The notes under the pieces are model-generated. The model was not told the origin of the DNA, did not search any database, and saw nothing but the letters and a program-made list of their open reading frames with translations. Position numbers and translations under genes: made by a program. From Bergeyella zoohelcum ATCC 43767 (GTDB lineage: Bacteria; Bacteroidota; Bacteroidia; Flavobacteriales; Weeksellaceae), in assembly GCF_000301075.1 (NCBI RefSeq), contig NZ_JH932293.1:1101755-1165754 (forward strand): a stretch of DNA of 64,000 nucleotides, written 5' to 3'. The first letter of the stretch is position 1. Every line of letters starts with the position of its first letter. This document shows, piece after piece, positions 52,166 to 61,048 of the stretch.

Positions 52166-53557
52166 TTACATTTTTTCAGATTCTTTTAATATGTATTGGT
52201 ACAAATCTTTCATGCTTATGTTAGGATTTTCTTTGTATTTTGTGAGTAAAGCTCTGTTAAAAACTTTAAACCGATTGAATCCTCGGTCTTGTTCCATTTG
52301 TGCTTCCATTGATGGCAAGAATCCCAAAACTTCTTCTTCTGAATAATTGTCCCAAAGATACAGGCTGTACACTGCAAAAGTCATATACTCATTGAAAACC
52401 TTATATGCGTTGTTATAAGCTGTGGTAATTTCACTTTTTGCCCATGTTTCGCGATCTGCAAAAACCTTGTTTATATCTTCTATCATTGTGTCTGAAAGCG
52501 GATTTACATAATTGTGGTCTATCTCGGTAAAAACCACACGCCCTTGCTTGATTTCATTTTGAATGGGCGAAAGCCCTTGATCGTCTTCGGCTTTGCAGAT
52601 AAACATAAAAGTTTGCGAAAGTCCGTTGTCTTCATAGCGAACCGTGGAATGAGCTCCCTGAACCAATGGTGAAAAATAAACCATATACGAGCCGTATCCG
52701 AAACCAAATTTTGCATCCAACCAGTTTTGCATTTTTTGAATAGGATTTAGACGCTTGTAATCAGAAATTAGTTGATTGTAATAGCTTTGATTGTCTTTAT
52801 AAAATTGTCTGAAATTTGATTTTTGGGCAAAATCTGCAAAAACTTTCGCATCTTTCATGGGGTCAAAAGCAGTCCATCCTTTTGCCAATTGTTTTATATT
52901 ACCACTATTGACGATGTTTCCTTTTTTGTCAAATTCATAGGCACAAGCATTCATCTTCAGACCGTAATAATAGTAATAATCCTTAATAGGAAACATATAT
53001 TCATTAGACTCATTCAGTGCTACCTTGGTAATATACTTGTGAATGGTATCCATAGCCGGATGCTTGAGGTATGGGGCAAAATGTTTTTTGATACGCTTGA
53101 AATAATCGGTCTGTGTATCAAACATATTAGAGTCTTTTTCCGCATCGCTGTGTAGTGCCATGAGGATATTGACCAGTTCGCTCACCTCAGGAATGGCTAC
53201 AAAGGTTTTTCCTTGATGTTTCTGAACATATTTTTTAGAAAAAGTAATATTGGGGGCTACTGCTTTTATTTGGGTACGGAGGGTATCGTTTTGAGCGTTT
53301 ATAAACCAGATATCTGTAGGAATATTTCTTTCGAGACCGATGGTTTGTTGTTTTTTTCCATCGGATAGAGTGATTTTTATTTTCTTTTTGGTGGTTTCTA
53401 TTTCTTTGATTTTTTCTTTATCGGAAGCCCAATTCCAAGTACTAATTTTTTTATCGGTTTTGATTTCCAAACTGTTTTTGTCCGTATTAAAAATTACTTG
53501 CCCATAGGAAAATTGCATTCCTAAAATCAGCATTGTAAGGGTAGTTTTTGTTGTCAT
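52166..53557 (-). CDS. DUF4932 exported protein, putative metallopeptidase
   Basis: This 463-residue protein starts at MTTKTTLTMLILGMQFSYGQ, a signal peptide; 21 upstream in-frame codons are excluded. The mature protein fits the DUF4932 pattern: LVNILMALHSDAEKD near residue 150, VQGAHSTVRYED and VVFTEIDHNYVNPLS near residue 360. The conserved His and Glu residues suggest a zinc hydrolase, but the activity is not established. The gene is the third in a row after mkoA and mkoB on the minus strand, 70 bp downstream of mkoB, and lies inside the block bounded by the 103-bp repeats. Confidence 0.72.
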   Translation of the reverse strand: MTTKTTLTMLILGMQFSYGQVIFNTDKNSLEIKTDKKISTWNWASDKEKIKEIETTKKKIKITLSDGKKQQTIGLERNIPTDIWFINAQNDTLRTQIKAVAPNITFSKKYVQKHQGKTFVAIPEVSELVNILMALHSDAEKDSNMFDTQTDYFKRIKKHFAPYLKHPAMDTIHKYITKVALNESNEYMFPIKDYYYYYGLKMNACAYEFDKKGNIVNSGNIKQLAKGWTAFDPMKDAKVFADFAQKSNFRQFYKDNQSYYNQLISDYKRLNPIQKMQNWLDAKFGFGYGSYMVYFSPLVQGAHSTVRYEDNGLSQTFMFICKAEDDQGLSPIQNEIKQGRVVFTEIDHNYVNPLSDTMIEDINKVFADRETWAKSEITTAYNNAYKVFNEYMTFAVYSLYLWDNYSEEEVLGFLPSMEAQMEQDRGFNRFKVFNRALLTKYKENPNISMKDLYQYILKESEKM

Positions 53558-53627
53558 AAATGATTTCGTTGTTTTTATAATAAGATGAACCACTTTCTGA
53601 AATGTTACAAATATATTCAAAATTCTG

Positions 53628-54959
53628 CTACGGTAATTTATATTCTACCAAGACATTTTTTCTTTTTCCTTGTACATTCTCTTTCACTAATATACTTGAT
53701 TCATTCGCCACTTTTTCTCCTTCTTTCTTGTTAAAAGACAGAAAGTTAAAGCTTCCTTGTATATAATAATCATCATCTTTAATGACTAATTTACGATGCG
53801 TTCCTACTAATCTTCTTTCTCCAATTTTCTCAAAATGAGAAGGTAAATGAATCATTTTGAATAGGTTAAAATATTTTTCTTTCAACTTTTCTAATTTCTT
53901 AATCACTTCATAATGATGTTCATCATTATCTTTGATTCCGTAAAGAATGATGACTTCGACTTTATTTTTCAACAAGTTTTCTATATCATTTAAGTAATTA
54001 AGTGTTGCCTTTTTTATCCAAGGGCTCTCAATTAAAAGTTGTTTTTTGGCTGTTTTTAATGCCTCCTTAAATTTACTTTGAGTTTCCCAAATAGACAATT
54101 CAGAAACTAAATCGTTATCAGTAACTTTTTCCTGAAAAGAAGCAATTAATTCTGGTTCCTCTTCTTGAATTTCGGCTATTACATTTCTATCAGAATCAGA
54201 TAGTTGATAAACTATAGTGGGATATTCTTCTTGTAGTGATTTGGTTAATTCTTTATTTAATGAAAGGTCATTGTCATTATTTCTAACTTCAATAAATGGG
54301 TCGTTTTCATTGTTATTGTTGGGTTTGTATTCCACCATTATAAACTTTCCGAATACTTTTTTGTCAAAAAGTATTTCTTCTTTTTCATAATCAACCAAAT
54401 AAGATTCTTCTAAATGTTCTTCTTTATATACATCTTGAAGTTGCTGACTCTTTTCTTCCAACATTTTCACATCTTTGTGGCTAAAATCGAATTTAGGATC
54501 CAATCTTTTATATTCTTCCGAGTTGGCAGATGTTTTTATATTCTTTCTTGATATAATTTTGTTCGTGAAAACATCCAATAGAAAAGAAAATTCTTCCTTT
54601 TCTATTGATTTCAAAATGGTTGTATCTTGTAAAAATTTTTCACCTTGTGGAGTTATTAGCCATTTGTCTGAAATTAAATCAAGGAAACCTTTTTTTCTAA
54701 GATTGTAAAGTTCACGAATAATAAAATCATCTTTAGTTAGCCCTAGAAATTGTATCAAATCTTTTTCTGTATTGTATCCTATTTTAACTGTACGGAGCAA
54801 AACTGAATAAATCTGTTGAAGAGATTTTTCAGGAGATTTATTTACCAAAGCATTAATTTTCAACTCTCTGTATGGGTATAAGAAAGGAATTACCTCATTG
54901 ATTTTATACTCAATAGAGCATTTTTCTTTTAATTTATCATATATGCTTTTTAAGTCCAT
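53628..54959 (-). CDS. mkoB: Mokosh type I nuclease-like protein MkoB (PLD domain)
   Basis: This 443-residue cytoplasmic protein has a winged-helix-like N-terminal region near residues 55-110 (LIQFLGLTKDDFIIRELYNL ... WLITPQGEKFL), a variable acidic middle and a C-terminal phospholipase-D-type domain. That domain has the HKD motif H388-x-K390 ... D395 (THRKLVIKDDDYYIQGSFN). A single HKD motif implies dimerisation to complete the active site. It starts 3 bp after the mkoA stop, so the two are translationally linked. A PLD protein beside a kinase-helicase is the published layout of Mokosh type I anti-phage systems. Confidence 0.83.
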   Translation of the reverse strand: MDLKSIYDKLKEKCSIEYKINEVIPFLYPYRELKINALVNKSPEKSLQQIYSVLLRTVKIGYNTEKDLIQFLGLTKDDFIIRELYNLRKKGFLDLISDKWLITPQGEKFLQDTTILKSIEKEEFSFLLDVFTNKIISRKNIKTSANSEEYKRLDPKFDFSHKDVKMLEEKSQQLQDVYKEEHLEESYLVDYEKEEILFDKKVFGKFIMVEYKPNNNNENDPFIEVRNNDNDLSLNKELTKSLQEEYPTIVYQLSDSDRNVIAEIQEEEPELIASFQEKVTDNDLVSELSIWETQSKFKEALKTAKKQLLIESPWIKKATLNYLNDIENLLKNKVEVIILYGIKDNDEHHYEVIKKLEKLKEKYFNLFKMIHLPSHFEKIGERRLVGTHRKLVIKDDDYYIQGSFNFLSFNKKEGEKVANESSILVKENVQGKRKNVLVEYKLP

Positions 54960-54962
54960 TTT

Positions 54963-57900
54963 TTAAAAAATTTGTTCAATATTATTTACTCTCCACTCCT
55001 CTTTTATTGCTTTCAAATAATTTTGTAAAGCAACTTTTCCTGACGAATTATGTGATTTAGCTTGTAATAACCATTCGTAATTGCCTATAATGATAAGTAA
55101 TTTCTTATGGCGAGATAGTGCTACATTGATTCGATTGGCATTGGCTAAAAATCCGAGTGTATTTTGGTTGCTACGAACCAAATCAAAAATAATAATATCT
55201 TTTTCAAGACCTTGAAACTTATCTACCACAGAAACCGCCACATCTTTCATTTTTATTCTTTTTAATTTATTAGAATAAAGTGGTTTCAAATTTTTATTAA
55301 TTTCTCTAAGTTGAGCTTTGTAGCCTGTTATTACTCCAATAGAATAATTTTTAACCCTGTCGAAATTATCCAATTTTTGCAGTAATTGAGGAATAAGCTT
55401 AGCACTTACTCTATTTTTTGAGGAGCCATTACCATCTACTTCACTTCTTACGGCATTTCCTATATCCAAAAATATGATTGAACTATCTACCTTCAAATCA
55501 AGATTATGTTCTTGTTCTTTTGGTCTTTCCACTGGCTTAATAGCTTCATCTCCAAAAACTTCATAAAAATATTTTGAAGTGAGGTGTACAGCATCTTTTG
55601 GCATTCGTCTGCACTCTTCAAGCTGACTTTTATAATCTTCATCTATTTTTTTTATAATATTTTCAAAAAGACTTGGACGATTGAAATAATCCTCAAAATT
55701 TTTTATTTCATCTAAAATTTTAGCCTCATTTTTGTGTTTTTCTCGTAACCATTTTTCTACTTCTTTGTTTGAAGTAAGCATTGGTCTTAACTGTCTATGG
55801 TCACCCACTAAAACAGCATTATTACCCAAAACAAGTGGAATCAAAGACTCTGGAAGTGTGGCTTTCCCGCTTTCGTCCATAATCACATAATCAAACTCAA
55901 AATTATATTTAGCGTACTTTTTCGCAGCGATATGACTTGTAGTGGCTCCTATAACTCTAATGGTGTCAATCAGTTTTTGGTTGATTTGGCTTTTTTCATC
56001 TAATCCACTAACGACATTGCGCCAATCTTTATAAATGTTTTGTTTTTCAAAATAATCAGAAAATGCTAACCCTGTAAGTGCATCTAATGCTTGCAGAAAA
56101 TCTTTTTCGGAAGTTAATTCTGTAATTAGAAGGTTATATTTTTTACTGAATTTCAATTGTTTTTCAATATCCTTGCTTTTCTCTTTCCAATTCTTATTGG
56201 AAGAAAGCGTTTCAAATATTTGCCTTAAATCTTTATTTAATTTTTGAGCAAAAGCATTTTTAATAGATTTCCAATTCTCTTCTGTTCGTTTTTTAACTTC
56301 TTCCTTCCAGCCCTCAATTTTTCGTTCAAGAGTGTGTTTTTGTAACGACAGCTTTGGTTTTCGCACACCACTTAATCGAATTAAAGGAATATTTTTTTCT
56401 AGCAAATTATCCAATACATTATCCACAGCGTCGTTCGTTTGTGAGGTAATCAGTATTTTCGCTCCTCTGTCTCTATTTAGTATTTGAAATACAATTTCGG
56501 TAATGACCGTAGTTTTTCCTGTTCCAGGAGGACCTTGAATTACTGTAAGAGGTTTTCTGTGAATTGCATTTACGATTGCTTTCCGCTGATTGTAGCTGTA
56601 CTGATAAGATTTTCCATTTTTATCTGTTTGATAGACTTTTTCTAATTGAATATCTATATACTCACCTTCAAGTTTATCAGAATTAAATAGATAATGAATT
56701 AACTCAGTGCTTTGAACATCATTATTTCTGATTTTATTTAGTGCTTCTTGTTGGCGTTTTTTCTCTTCTTCTTGCCTACTAATATTCTCAAATAAGTAAC
56801 CATTTTTAGGAATTTTATTAGAATCGATAAATTCACAATCTTTGAATTTTAATATTTTTCCTGATAAATTTGAATCACTATCCTTTTTAGCTTCTTTTTG
56901 GTTCTCAATTTTTTCAAAATCATATGCTGTACCCAAAAATTTTAAAGTGTCTTTTTTTATTTGTTTTTTATCGGCTGTACTGCTTAAAATATATTCAAAT
57001 TCCTCAGGTTTAGGTGGCATTGATTTGTCTATGTGCGTATAAACCTGACTATCATCAGAATATTTTTCATTTTTAGCAATTTTAAACCAAATTTCATAAT
57101 CATTTATTTTTTTATAATCGGTATATTGTAATCTCAATGAATTTTTATGAATAATTTCTAACTCTTTCTCTATAAGCTCTTTGTAGAAATCCAATTCTTT
57201 ATAAATATTCTTTTTGATATTTCTATAAGAATTTTCAGCCTGTTTTTGTTTTAAGATTTTATCAAAGAAAGGTTTTAGTGAAAAGTAATTCTTTTCATAA
57301 TAAATTGGTTCATATTTATCACAATAAATTGGTTTATATTTAAAAAGTACAGGAACTTCTAGTTTTATACCTCTCTGAATTGTTTTTTTATAATTTTCTT
57401 CTTGGTCTCCTTTCCAAACATAATCAGTTATGTGTAAATCTTCTTCTTCCAGTCTCCATAATGCCTGAAAATAGTAATTTTTTGTTGCAACATTTAATAA
57501 AATATTGTTTCCTCCTTTCGGACTTATGTCAAAAACAGGCTTAACTTCTTCATTATTTAACTCTCCTAAAAAATCAATTTTTGCTAAATTATTCCTAACT
57601 GAAATAGGAACAAGTTCTTCATCTTCAAGAGAATTACTTTCTATAATTTTAGAGATTTTGGTGTGTAACTCATGATAATTGGGTCTATCTGATGGTTTGT
57701 TTTTACAAATATCTTTAACTAAATCATCTATCAAACCAATATTCTCATATTTAAAATACCATTCAATAACTTTTCCAATGGAGTATACATCAGATTGATA
57801 AGGAAATCCTTTTTCAACTTCTTTGTTCCATTTTTCAGGAGCAGCGAACTCACGAGCGAAAACTTCTATTTCTTTGGCTTGACTTAGTGTTGTGGCAATA

Positions 57901-58358
57901 TCTGTAATTCCAAAATCTATTAAATAGAAATTATAATCTTCATCTACCAGAATATTTTCGGGGGTAATATCTCCGTGCGAAATTCTATTTTTCAAATTAA
58001 GTTGTTGCAAACAATCTATAATCTGAAGTATGCCTCTTAAAAAGAAATTGGGATAATAATATTCCTCTTCAATATCCCATTTCAAAGTGTTAGCTTCTTG
58101 CTTATATTCAAAAATGATACAATAAGCCTTTTGAGTTTCATCCCACCCATATTCAATGACCTGAGGCAATACCTTATGTTTTGCCTTCTGCAAATTGCGA
58201 AGTTTGTCCGAAAGTATCCTGCTGGGTGTGCTATCTTTGTGTATGCCTCTCAGCCATTTTGCAAAGTAGTCTTCACCTCTTTCATTTTGAACAATTGCGA
58301 TTGAAGAATAACCTCTTTCGTTTATTTCTGATAGTAGTTGGTATTTGTTGAGAATCAT
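54963..58358 (-). CDS. mkoA: Mokosh type I kinase-helicase MkoA
   Basis: This 1131-residue fusion has two parts. Residues 1-240 are a Ser/Thr-kinase-like domain with the ATP Lys in YFAKWL, the catalytic loop H128-G129-D130 (HGDITPENIL, HGD for HRD) and DFG at 148-150. From about residue 590 it is an SF1 Upf1/COG1112-type helicase: Walker A GPPGTGKTT (K615), the DESGKA Walker-B box near 828, VLVGDHRQLRPML, VVDKFQGLEKDIIIFDLVRS and NVALSRHKKLLII. A kinase-helicase with an adjacent PLD gene defines Mokosh type I, a phage-defence system. All helicase motifs appear intact. Confidence 0.85.
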   Translation of the reverse strand: MILNKYQLLSEINERGYSSIAIVQNERGEDYFAKWLRGIHKDSTPSRILSDKLRNLQKAKHKVLPQVIEYGWDETQKAYCIIFEYKQEANTLKWDIEEEYYYPNFFLRGILQIIDCLQQLNLKNRISHGDITPENILVDEDYNFYLIDFGITDIATTLSQAKEIEVFAREFAAPEKWNKEVEKGFPYQSDVYSIGKVIEWYFKYENIGLIDDLVKDICKNKPSDRPNYHELHTKISKIIESNSLEDEELVPISVRNNLAKIDFLGELNNEEVKPVFDISPKGGNNILLNVATKNYYFQALWRLEEEDLHITDYVWKGDQEENYKKTIQRGIKLEVPVLFKYKPIYCDKYEPIYYEKNYFSLKPFFDKILKQKQAENSYRNIKKNIYKELDFYKELIEKELEIIHKNSLRLQYTDYKKINDYEIWFKIAKNEKYSDDSQVYTHIDKSMPPKPEEFEYILSSTADKKQIKKDTLKFLGTAYDFEKIENQKEAKKDSDSNLSGKILKFKDCEFIDSNKIPKNGYLFENISRQEEEKKRQQEALNKIRNNDVQSTELIHYLFNSDKLEGEYIDIQLEKVYQTDKNGKSYQYSYNQRKAIVNAIHRKPLTVIQGPPGTGKTTVITEIVFQILNRDRGAKILITSQTNDAVDNVLDNLLEKNIPLIRLSGVRKPKLSLQKHTLERKIEGWKEEVKKRTEENWKSIKNAFAQKLNKDLRQIFETLSSNKNWKEKSKDIEKQLKFSKKYNLLITELTSEKDFLQALDALTGLAFSDYFEKQNIYKDWRNVVSGLDEKSQINQKLIDTIRVIGATTSHIAAKKYAKYNFEFDYVIMDESGKATLPESLIPLVLGNNAVLVGDHRQLRPMLTSNKEVEKWLREKHKNEAKILDEIKNFEDYFNRPSLFENIIKKIDEDYKSQLEECRRMPKDAVHLTSKYFYEVFGDEAIKPVERPKEQEHNLDLKVDSSIIFLDIGNAVRSEVDGNGSSKNRVSAKLIPQLLQKLDNFDRVKNYSIGVITGYKAQLREINKNLKPLYSNKLKRIKMKDVAVSVVDKFQGLEKDIIIFDLVRSNQNTLGFLANANRINVALSRHKKLLIIIGNYEWLLQAKSHNSSGKVALQNYLKAIKEEWRVNNIEQIF

Positions 58359-58610
58359 TTTAATGAAAATGTTTTATTCGTTACATCGGATTTTTAATTA
58401 TTAAACATTGCTGAACTTTTATGTCTTGGTGTTTTGTTTACAAAATTTTGTATAATCAAATTTTATAAAAAATGATTGTCAGCTTTTTTTGGGTTTGTTT
58501 TTAATATACAAAAAATTAAGCTGTAATGAAATATTATTAGCTCAATATTCTAACAATTAAGGCAACTTATAAAAAACTTAAATTTTAGTGAATTTAAAAC
58601 GAAAATTTGA

Positions 58611-58713
58611 TTTATTACTCATTTTTTTTTATTTTTACAAAGCTATGAAAATTTACCGTTCATCAATTAGCATAAAGGGAATCCCAAAAAAGGAACGGGC
58701 AGTTCCGCTCCTT
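58611..58713 (-). repeat. 103-bp direct repeat, copy 2 (duplicated DHS promoter and start codons)
   Basis: It matches 52059-52161. The copy retains ATG plus three codons (MSNK) and a TAGCTTTG promoter box at 58638-58645. Downstream, the frame closes after 14 codons. The box points toward mkoA, whose ATG lies about 280 bp further on. Confidence 0.88.
58638..58645 (-). promoter_or_regulatory. duplicated promoter box upstream of mkoA
   Basis: TAGCTTTG in the second copy of the 103-bp repeat. It may now drive mkoA-mkoB. The intervening bases 58359-58610 are AT-rich and hold no other gene. Confidence 0.4.
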
Positions 58714-58851
58714 TTTTATCTGTCCGAAATATCGAAACAAATCGATTTGTTTTAAAATGTCGGAACGGCATCGATTCGTTTTAAATCTTCTATCGGAACG
58801 GCATCTATCCGTTTTAAAATGTCGGAACGAATATGTTCGTTCCCTACGGTT
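58714..58851. repeat. array of short imperfect palindromes, 3' of rhuM
   Basis: Successive units have palindromic cores separated by TTAAAATGTC or a variant: AAACAAATCGATTTGTTT, GGAACGGCATCGATTCGTTT, GGAACGGCATCTATCCGTTT and GGAACGAATATGTTCGTTCC. The last abuts the rhuM stop. The same family recurs at 59895-60003. Confidence 0.75.
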
Positions 58852-59850
58852 TCATTTTTTCCTGCTTTCTTTTTTGGCTTGTTTTTCTAATTGATGGAGG
58901 GTTTCTAGATAGCTTTCCTCTACGCTAGAAAGCGTTTTGGCGTTGTATTTTCGGTATTCGGTGAGGGCTTTTTCTTTGGCTTTTTCGGTGGAGATTTTTC
59001 CTGCATCGGTCAGTACTTTTCGCCCTGTGGAGGAGAGGATATTGTCTAGCTCTCGTGCATAATCTGCCATTTTCATTTCTCGCTCTTCGATGGCGTTGAG
59101 CTCTGCCAAATCAAAATACGCCGCTACCAAATTGTTGAGTACTTTGAGTTCTTGCTCTTTGAGGTAATTTTTGGCAATCATTGCTTCGGCTTGTGTGGGT
59201 TGTGAGCCTTTGAAATTCGTTAGCCCAGCAAAGGGTTTGTCGCTATCTACGCGATAATAAATCACTTCGCTTGCGGTGTTGCCGTGTGCGGCGTAGTGGA
59301 GTTTGTTCTGCACGATTTTGAAAAAATCTTGACTCACTTTGCTCTTGGGGTCGTAGTCGGTAGCGGTGGCGTACAAGTCCAATACTTGCCGATACATTAC
59401 TTTTTCGGACGAACGAATATCGCGGATTCTGTCTAAAAGTTCTTTCCAATGATTGCCACCGCCGAGGTTTTTCAGGCGTTCGTCATTGAGGGTAAAGCCT
59501 TTTACGATGTATTCTTTGAGACGCTCTGTAGCCCAAATACGGAATTTGGTAGCAATGTGAGATTTGATACGATACCCTAAGGAGATAATCATATCAAGGT
59601 TGTAATGCACTACATTGTAGGTTTTGCCATCGGTGGCAGTTGTTCGGAATTTCCGAACAACTGAATTTTCCTGCAATTCTCCTTCCTCAAATATATGACT
59701 AATATGCTCACTTACATTCGATTTACTTGTTTGGTAAAGCTCTACTAATTGCTGTTGAGTAAGCCAAATATTTTCGTCTTCCAAACGCACTTTCAGCTGG
59801 TTGTCTTCTGTGGTTTGGTAGATAATCGTTTTTTGGGTAGGATTTTCCAT
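58852..59850 (-). CDS. rhuM: RhuM family protein
   Basis: This 332-residue protein of the RhuM (virulence-associated) family begins with IIYQTTEDNQLKVRLEDENIWLTQQQLVELYQTSKSNVSEH, a HTH-like start. It continues with YNLDMIISLGYRIKSHIATKFRIWATERLKEYI, the family core, and has a long helical C-terminus. The family is frequently found inside restriction-modification loci and defence islands; its biochemical role is unknown. Here it lies between Mokosh and DUF6261. Its 3' flank carries the palindromic repeat family. Confidence 0.85.
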   Translation of the reverse strand: MENPTQKTIIYQTTEDNQLKVRLEDENIWLTQQQLVELYQTSKSNVSEHISHIFEEGELQENSVVRKFRTTATDGKTYNVVHYNLDMIISLGYRIKSHIATKFRIWATERLKEYIVKGFTLNDERLKNLGGGNHWKELLDRIRDIRSSEKVMYRQVLDLYATATDYDPKSKVSQDFFKIVQNKLHYAAHGNTASEVIYYRVDSDKPFAGLTNFKGSQPTQAEAMIAKNYLKEQELKVLNNLVAAYFDLAELNAIEEREMKMADYARELDNILSSTGRKVLTDAGKISTEKAKEKALTEYRKYNAKTLSSVEESYLETLHQLEKQAKKESRKK

Positions 59851-59894
59851 AGGTACCTTGTTTTAAAAAATTGTCCTTTATAATCAGGCAAATA

Positions 59895-60003
59895 TACCGA
59901 AAAAAGGAACGGATAGTTCCGCTCCTTTTTTATCTGTCCGAAATATTGGAACGCATCTATCCGTTTTAAAATGTCGGAACGAATATATTCGTTCCCTACC
60001 GTT
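59895..60003. repeat. palindromic repeats and terminator, 3' of the DUF6261 gene
   Basis: The same family as 58714-58851. It contains a perfect palindrome GGAACGAATATATTCGTTCC next to the DUF6261 stop, a GGAACGCATCTATCCGTTTT unit and, about 59900-59930, a terminator-type hairpin (AAAAAAGGAGCGGA with TCCGTTCCTTTTTT on the minus strand). Confidence 0.78.
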
Positions 60004-60705
60004 TTATTTTTTCTTGCTTCGGGCTTTGACTACCTCGTTCATATCGTTGATGATTTTTTCTACTTCGTGGACAAATTTTTGGTATTTTTCGGTGTCGGAA
60101 AGGTGCATGGCTACGAGGTATGGAATCAGTTTTTTGTTGATAAGTTCCAAAAGCGGTTTTCTTAGGCTACTGGCAGTGGCTTTGCTTTGCTGCTTGGCAA
60201 AAGCTGTTTCGTAAGCACGACGCACCTGCCCAAAATGTTCTTGTGCTGTGCGAATCCCTGCTATCGCCTCGCTCACTCCCGAAAGTGCTGTGATGGAAGC
60301 CTGCACCTCATCTGCTGAAAAATCCATGAGCAATGAATCTACAAGGTTGGACTGGCTGGAATAGTTTTCTGTGGTGATTTTCACACCGTATTTTTGGAAA
60401 ATTTCCGAGAGTCTCTCGCCGTGTGGTTTTAGACTCTCTACGGGGATTACCTCATAGGCTTTGAGGAGTTTGCCTAGCACGCGAATGGCCTCGTCTCTTT
60501 GGGCATCGGCCTCTTCTAGCTGAGACACGGCTTTGTATCGCTTTACAGCTTCGGTAAGGGCAGTGCCTTGGGTTTCCAATTCTGTAAAAGTTGATTTCAG
60601 AAAGGCATCGTCTTGCAGGGTAGCAGTTGCTTGGTAAAGGTCTACTAAACGGTTGGCTACATCGCCCACTTCGGTAATTCTGGATTGATAATTTAATGGC
60701 TTCAT
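60004..60705 (-). CDS. DUF6261 family protein
   Basis: This 233-residue, nearly all-helical soluble protein resembles DUF6261 members of Bacteroidota (start MKPLNYQSRITEVGDVANRLVDLY; end MHLSDTEKYQKFVHEVEKIINDMNEVVKARSKKK). No catalytic motif is visible. In genomes of this group such genes often occur beside mobile or defence genes; function unknown. Three TTTCACT-nn-AGTGAAA dyads lie upstream of its start, so transcription may be controlled by a repressor or activator. Confidence 0.7.
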   Translation of the reverse strand: MKPLNYQSRITEVGDVANRLVDLYQATATLQDDAFLKSTFTELETQGTALTEAVKRYKAVSQLEEADAQRDEAIRVLGKLLKAYEVIPVESLKPHGERLSEIFQKYGVKITTENYSSQSNLVDSLLMDFSADEVQASITALSGVSEAIAGIRTAQEHFGQVRRAYETAFAKQQSKATASSLRKPLLELINKKLIPYLVAMHLSDTEKYQKFVHEVEKIINDMNEVVKARSKKK

Positions 60706-60779
60706 AATAATATTTGTTAAATGTTAATGTTTGAATGGTTCATCATAGTGAAAAGGGGCATTTTATTTCTTTTCTGCCT

Positions 60780-60878
60780 TTTCACTTTAGTGAAAGAGCT
60801 ACTTATAGCTAAAGGAATGATTTCACTCCAGTGAAATACCTACCTAGTTATCTTTTCTTTCTTTTCACTGCAGTCAGA
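60780..60878. promoter_or_regulatory. three dyad sites at about 41-bp spacing upstream of the DUF6261 gene
   Basis: Sites TTTCACTTTAGTGAAA (60780-60795), TTTCACTCCAGTGAAA (60821-60836) and a half-degenerate TTTCACTGCAGTCAGA (60863-60878) have centres 41 and 42 bp apart, close to four helical turns. A further half site AGTGAAAA lies at 60747-60754. The pattern looks like cooperative operator binding. The rest of the 343-bp gap (60706-61048) is AT-rich. Confidence 0.55.
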
Positions 60879-60978
60879 GGGCTTCTTTTATTTGTTTTCT
60901 CCCTTTTTACTAAATTTTTATTTCTGATTTATACTACTGATTGCCAAATATAATGAATATTTTTAATGATTAAGGAAA

Positions 60979-61013
60979 ATAAAAAAAGTTATCCGATTTT
61001 TTTGGATAACCTT
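60979..61013 (-). terminator. terminator of the rloA-rloB operon
   Basis: On the minus strand GGTTATCC pairs with GGATAAC across an A-rich loop, followed by a T7 run. It lies about 40 bp after the rloB stop. Confidence 0.75.
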
Positions 61014-61048
61014 GGGAAATATATTTTTGAAATATCTTTTATTTAAGT

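Noticed and set aside
58600-58860. CRISPR array, because of regularly spaced repeats near defence genes
   Set aside because: The repeated parts vary in their cores and are palindromic, spacers are the constant part, units are too few and no cas gene is present.
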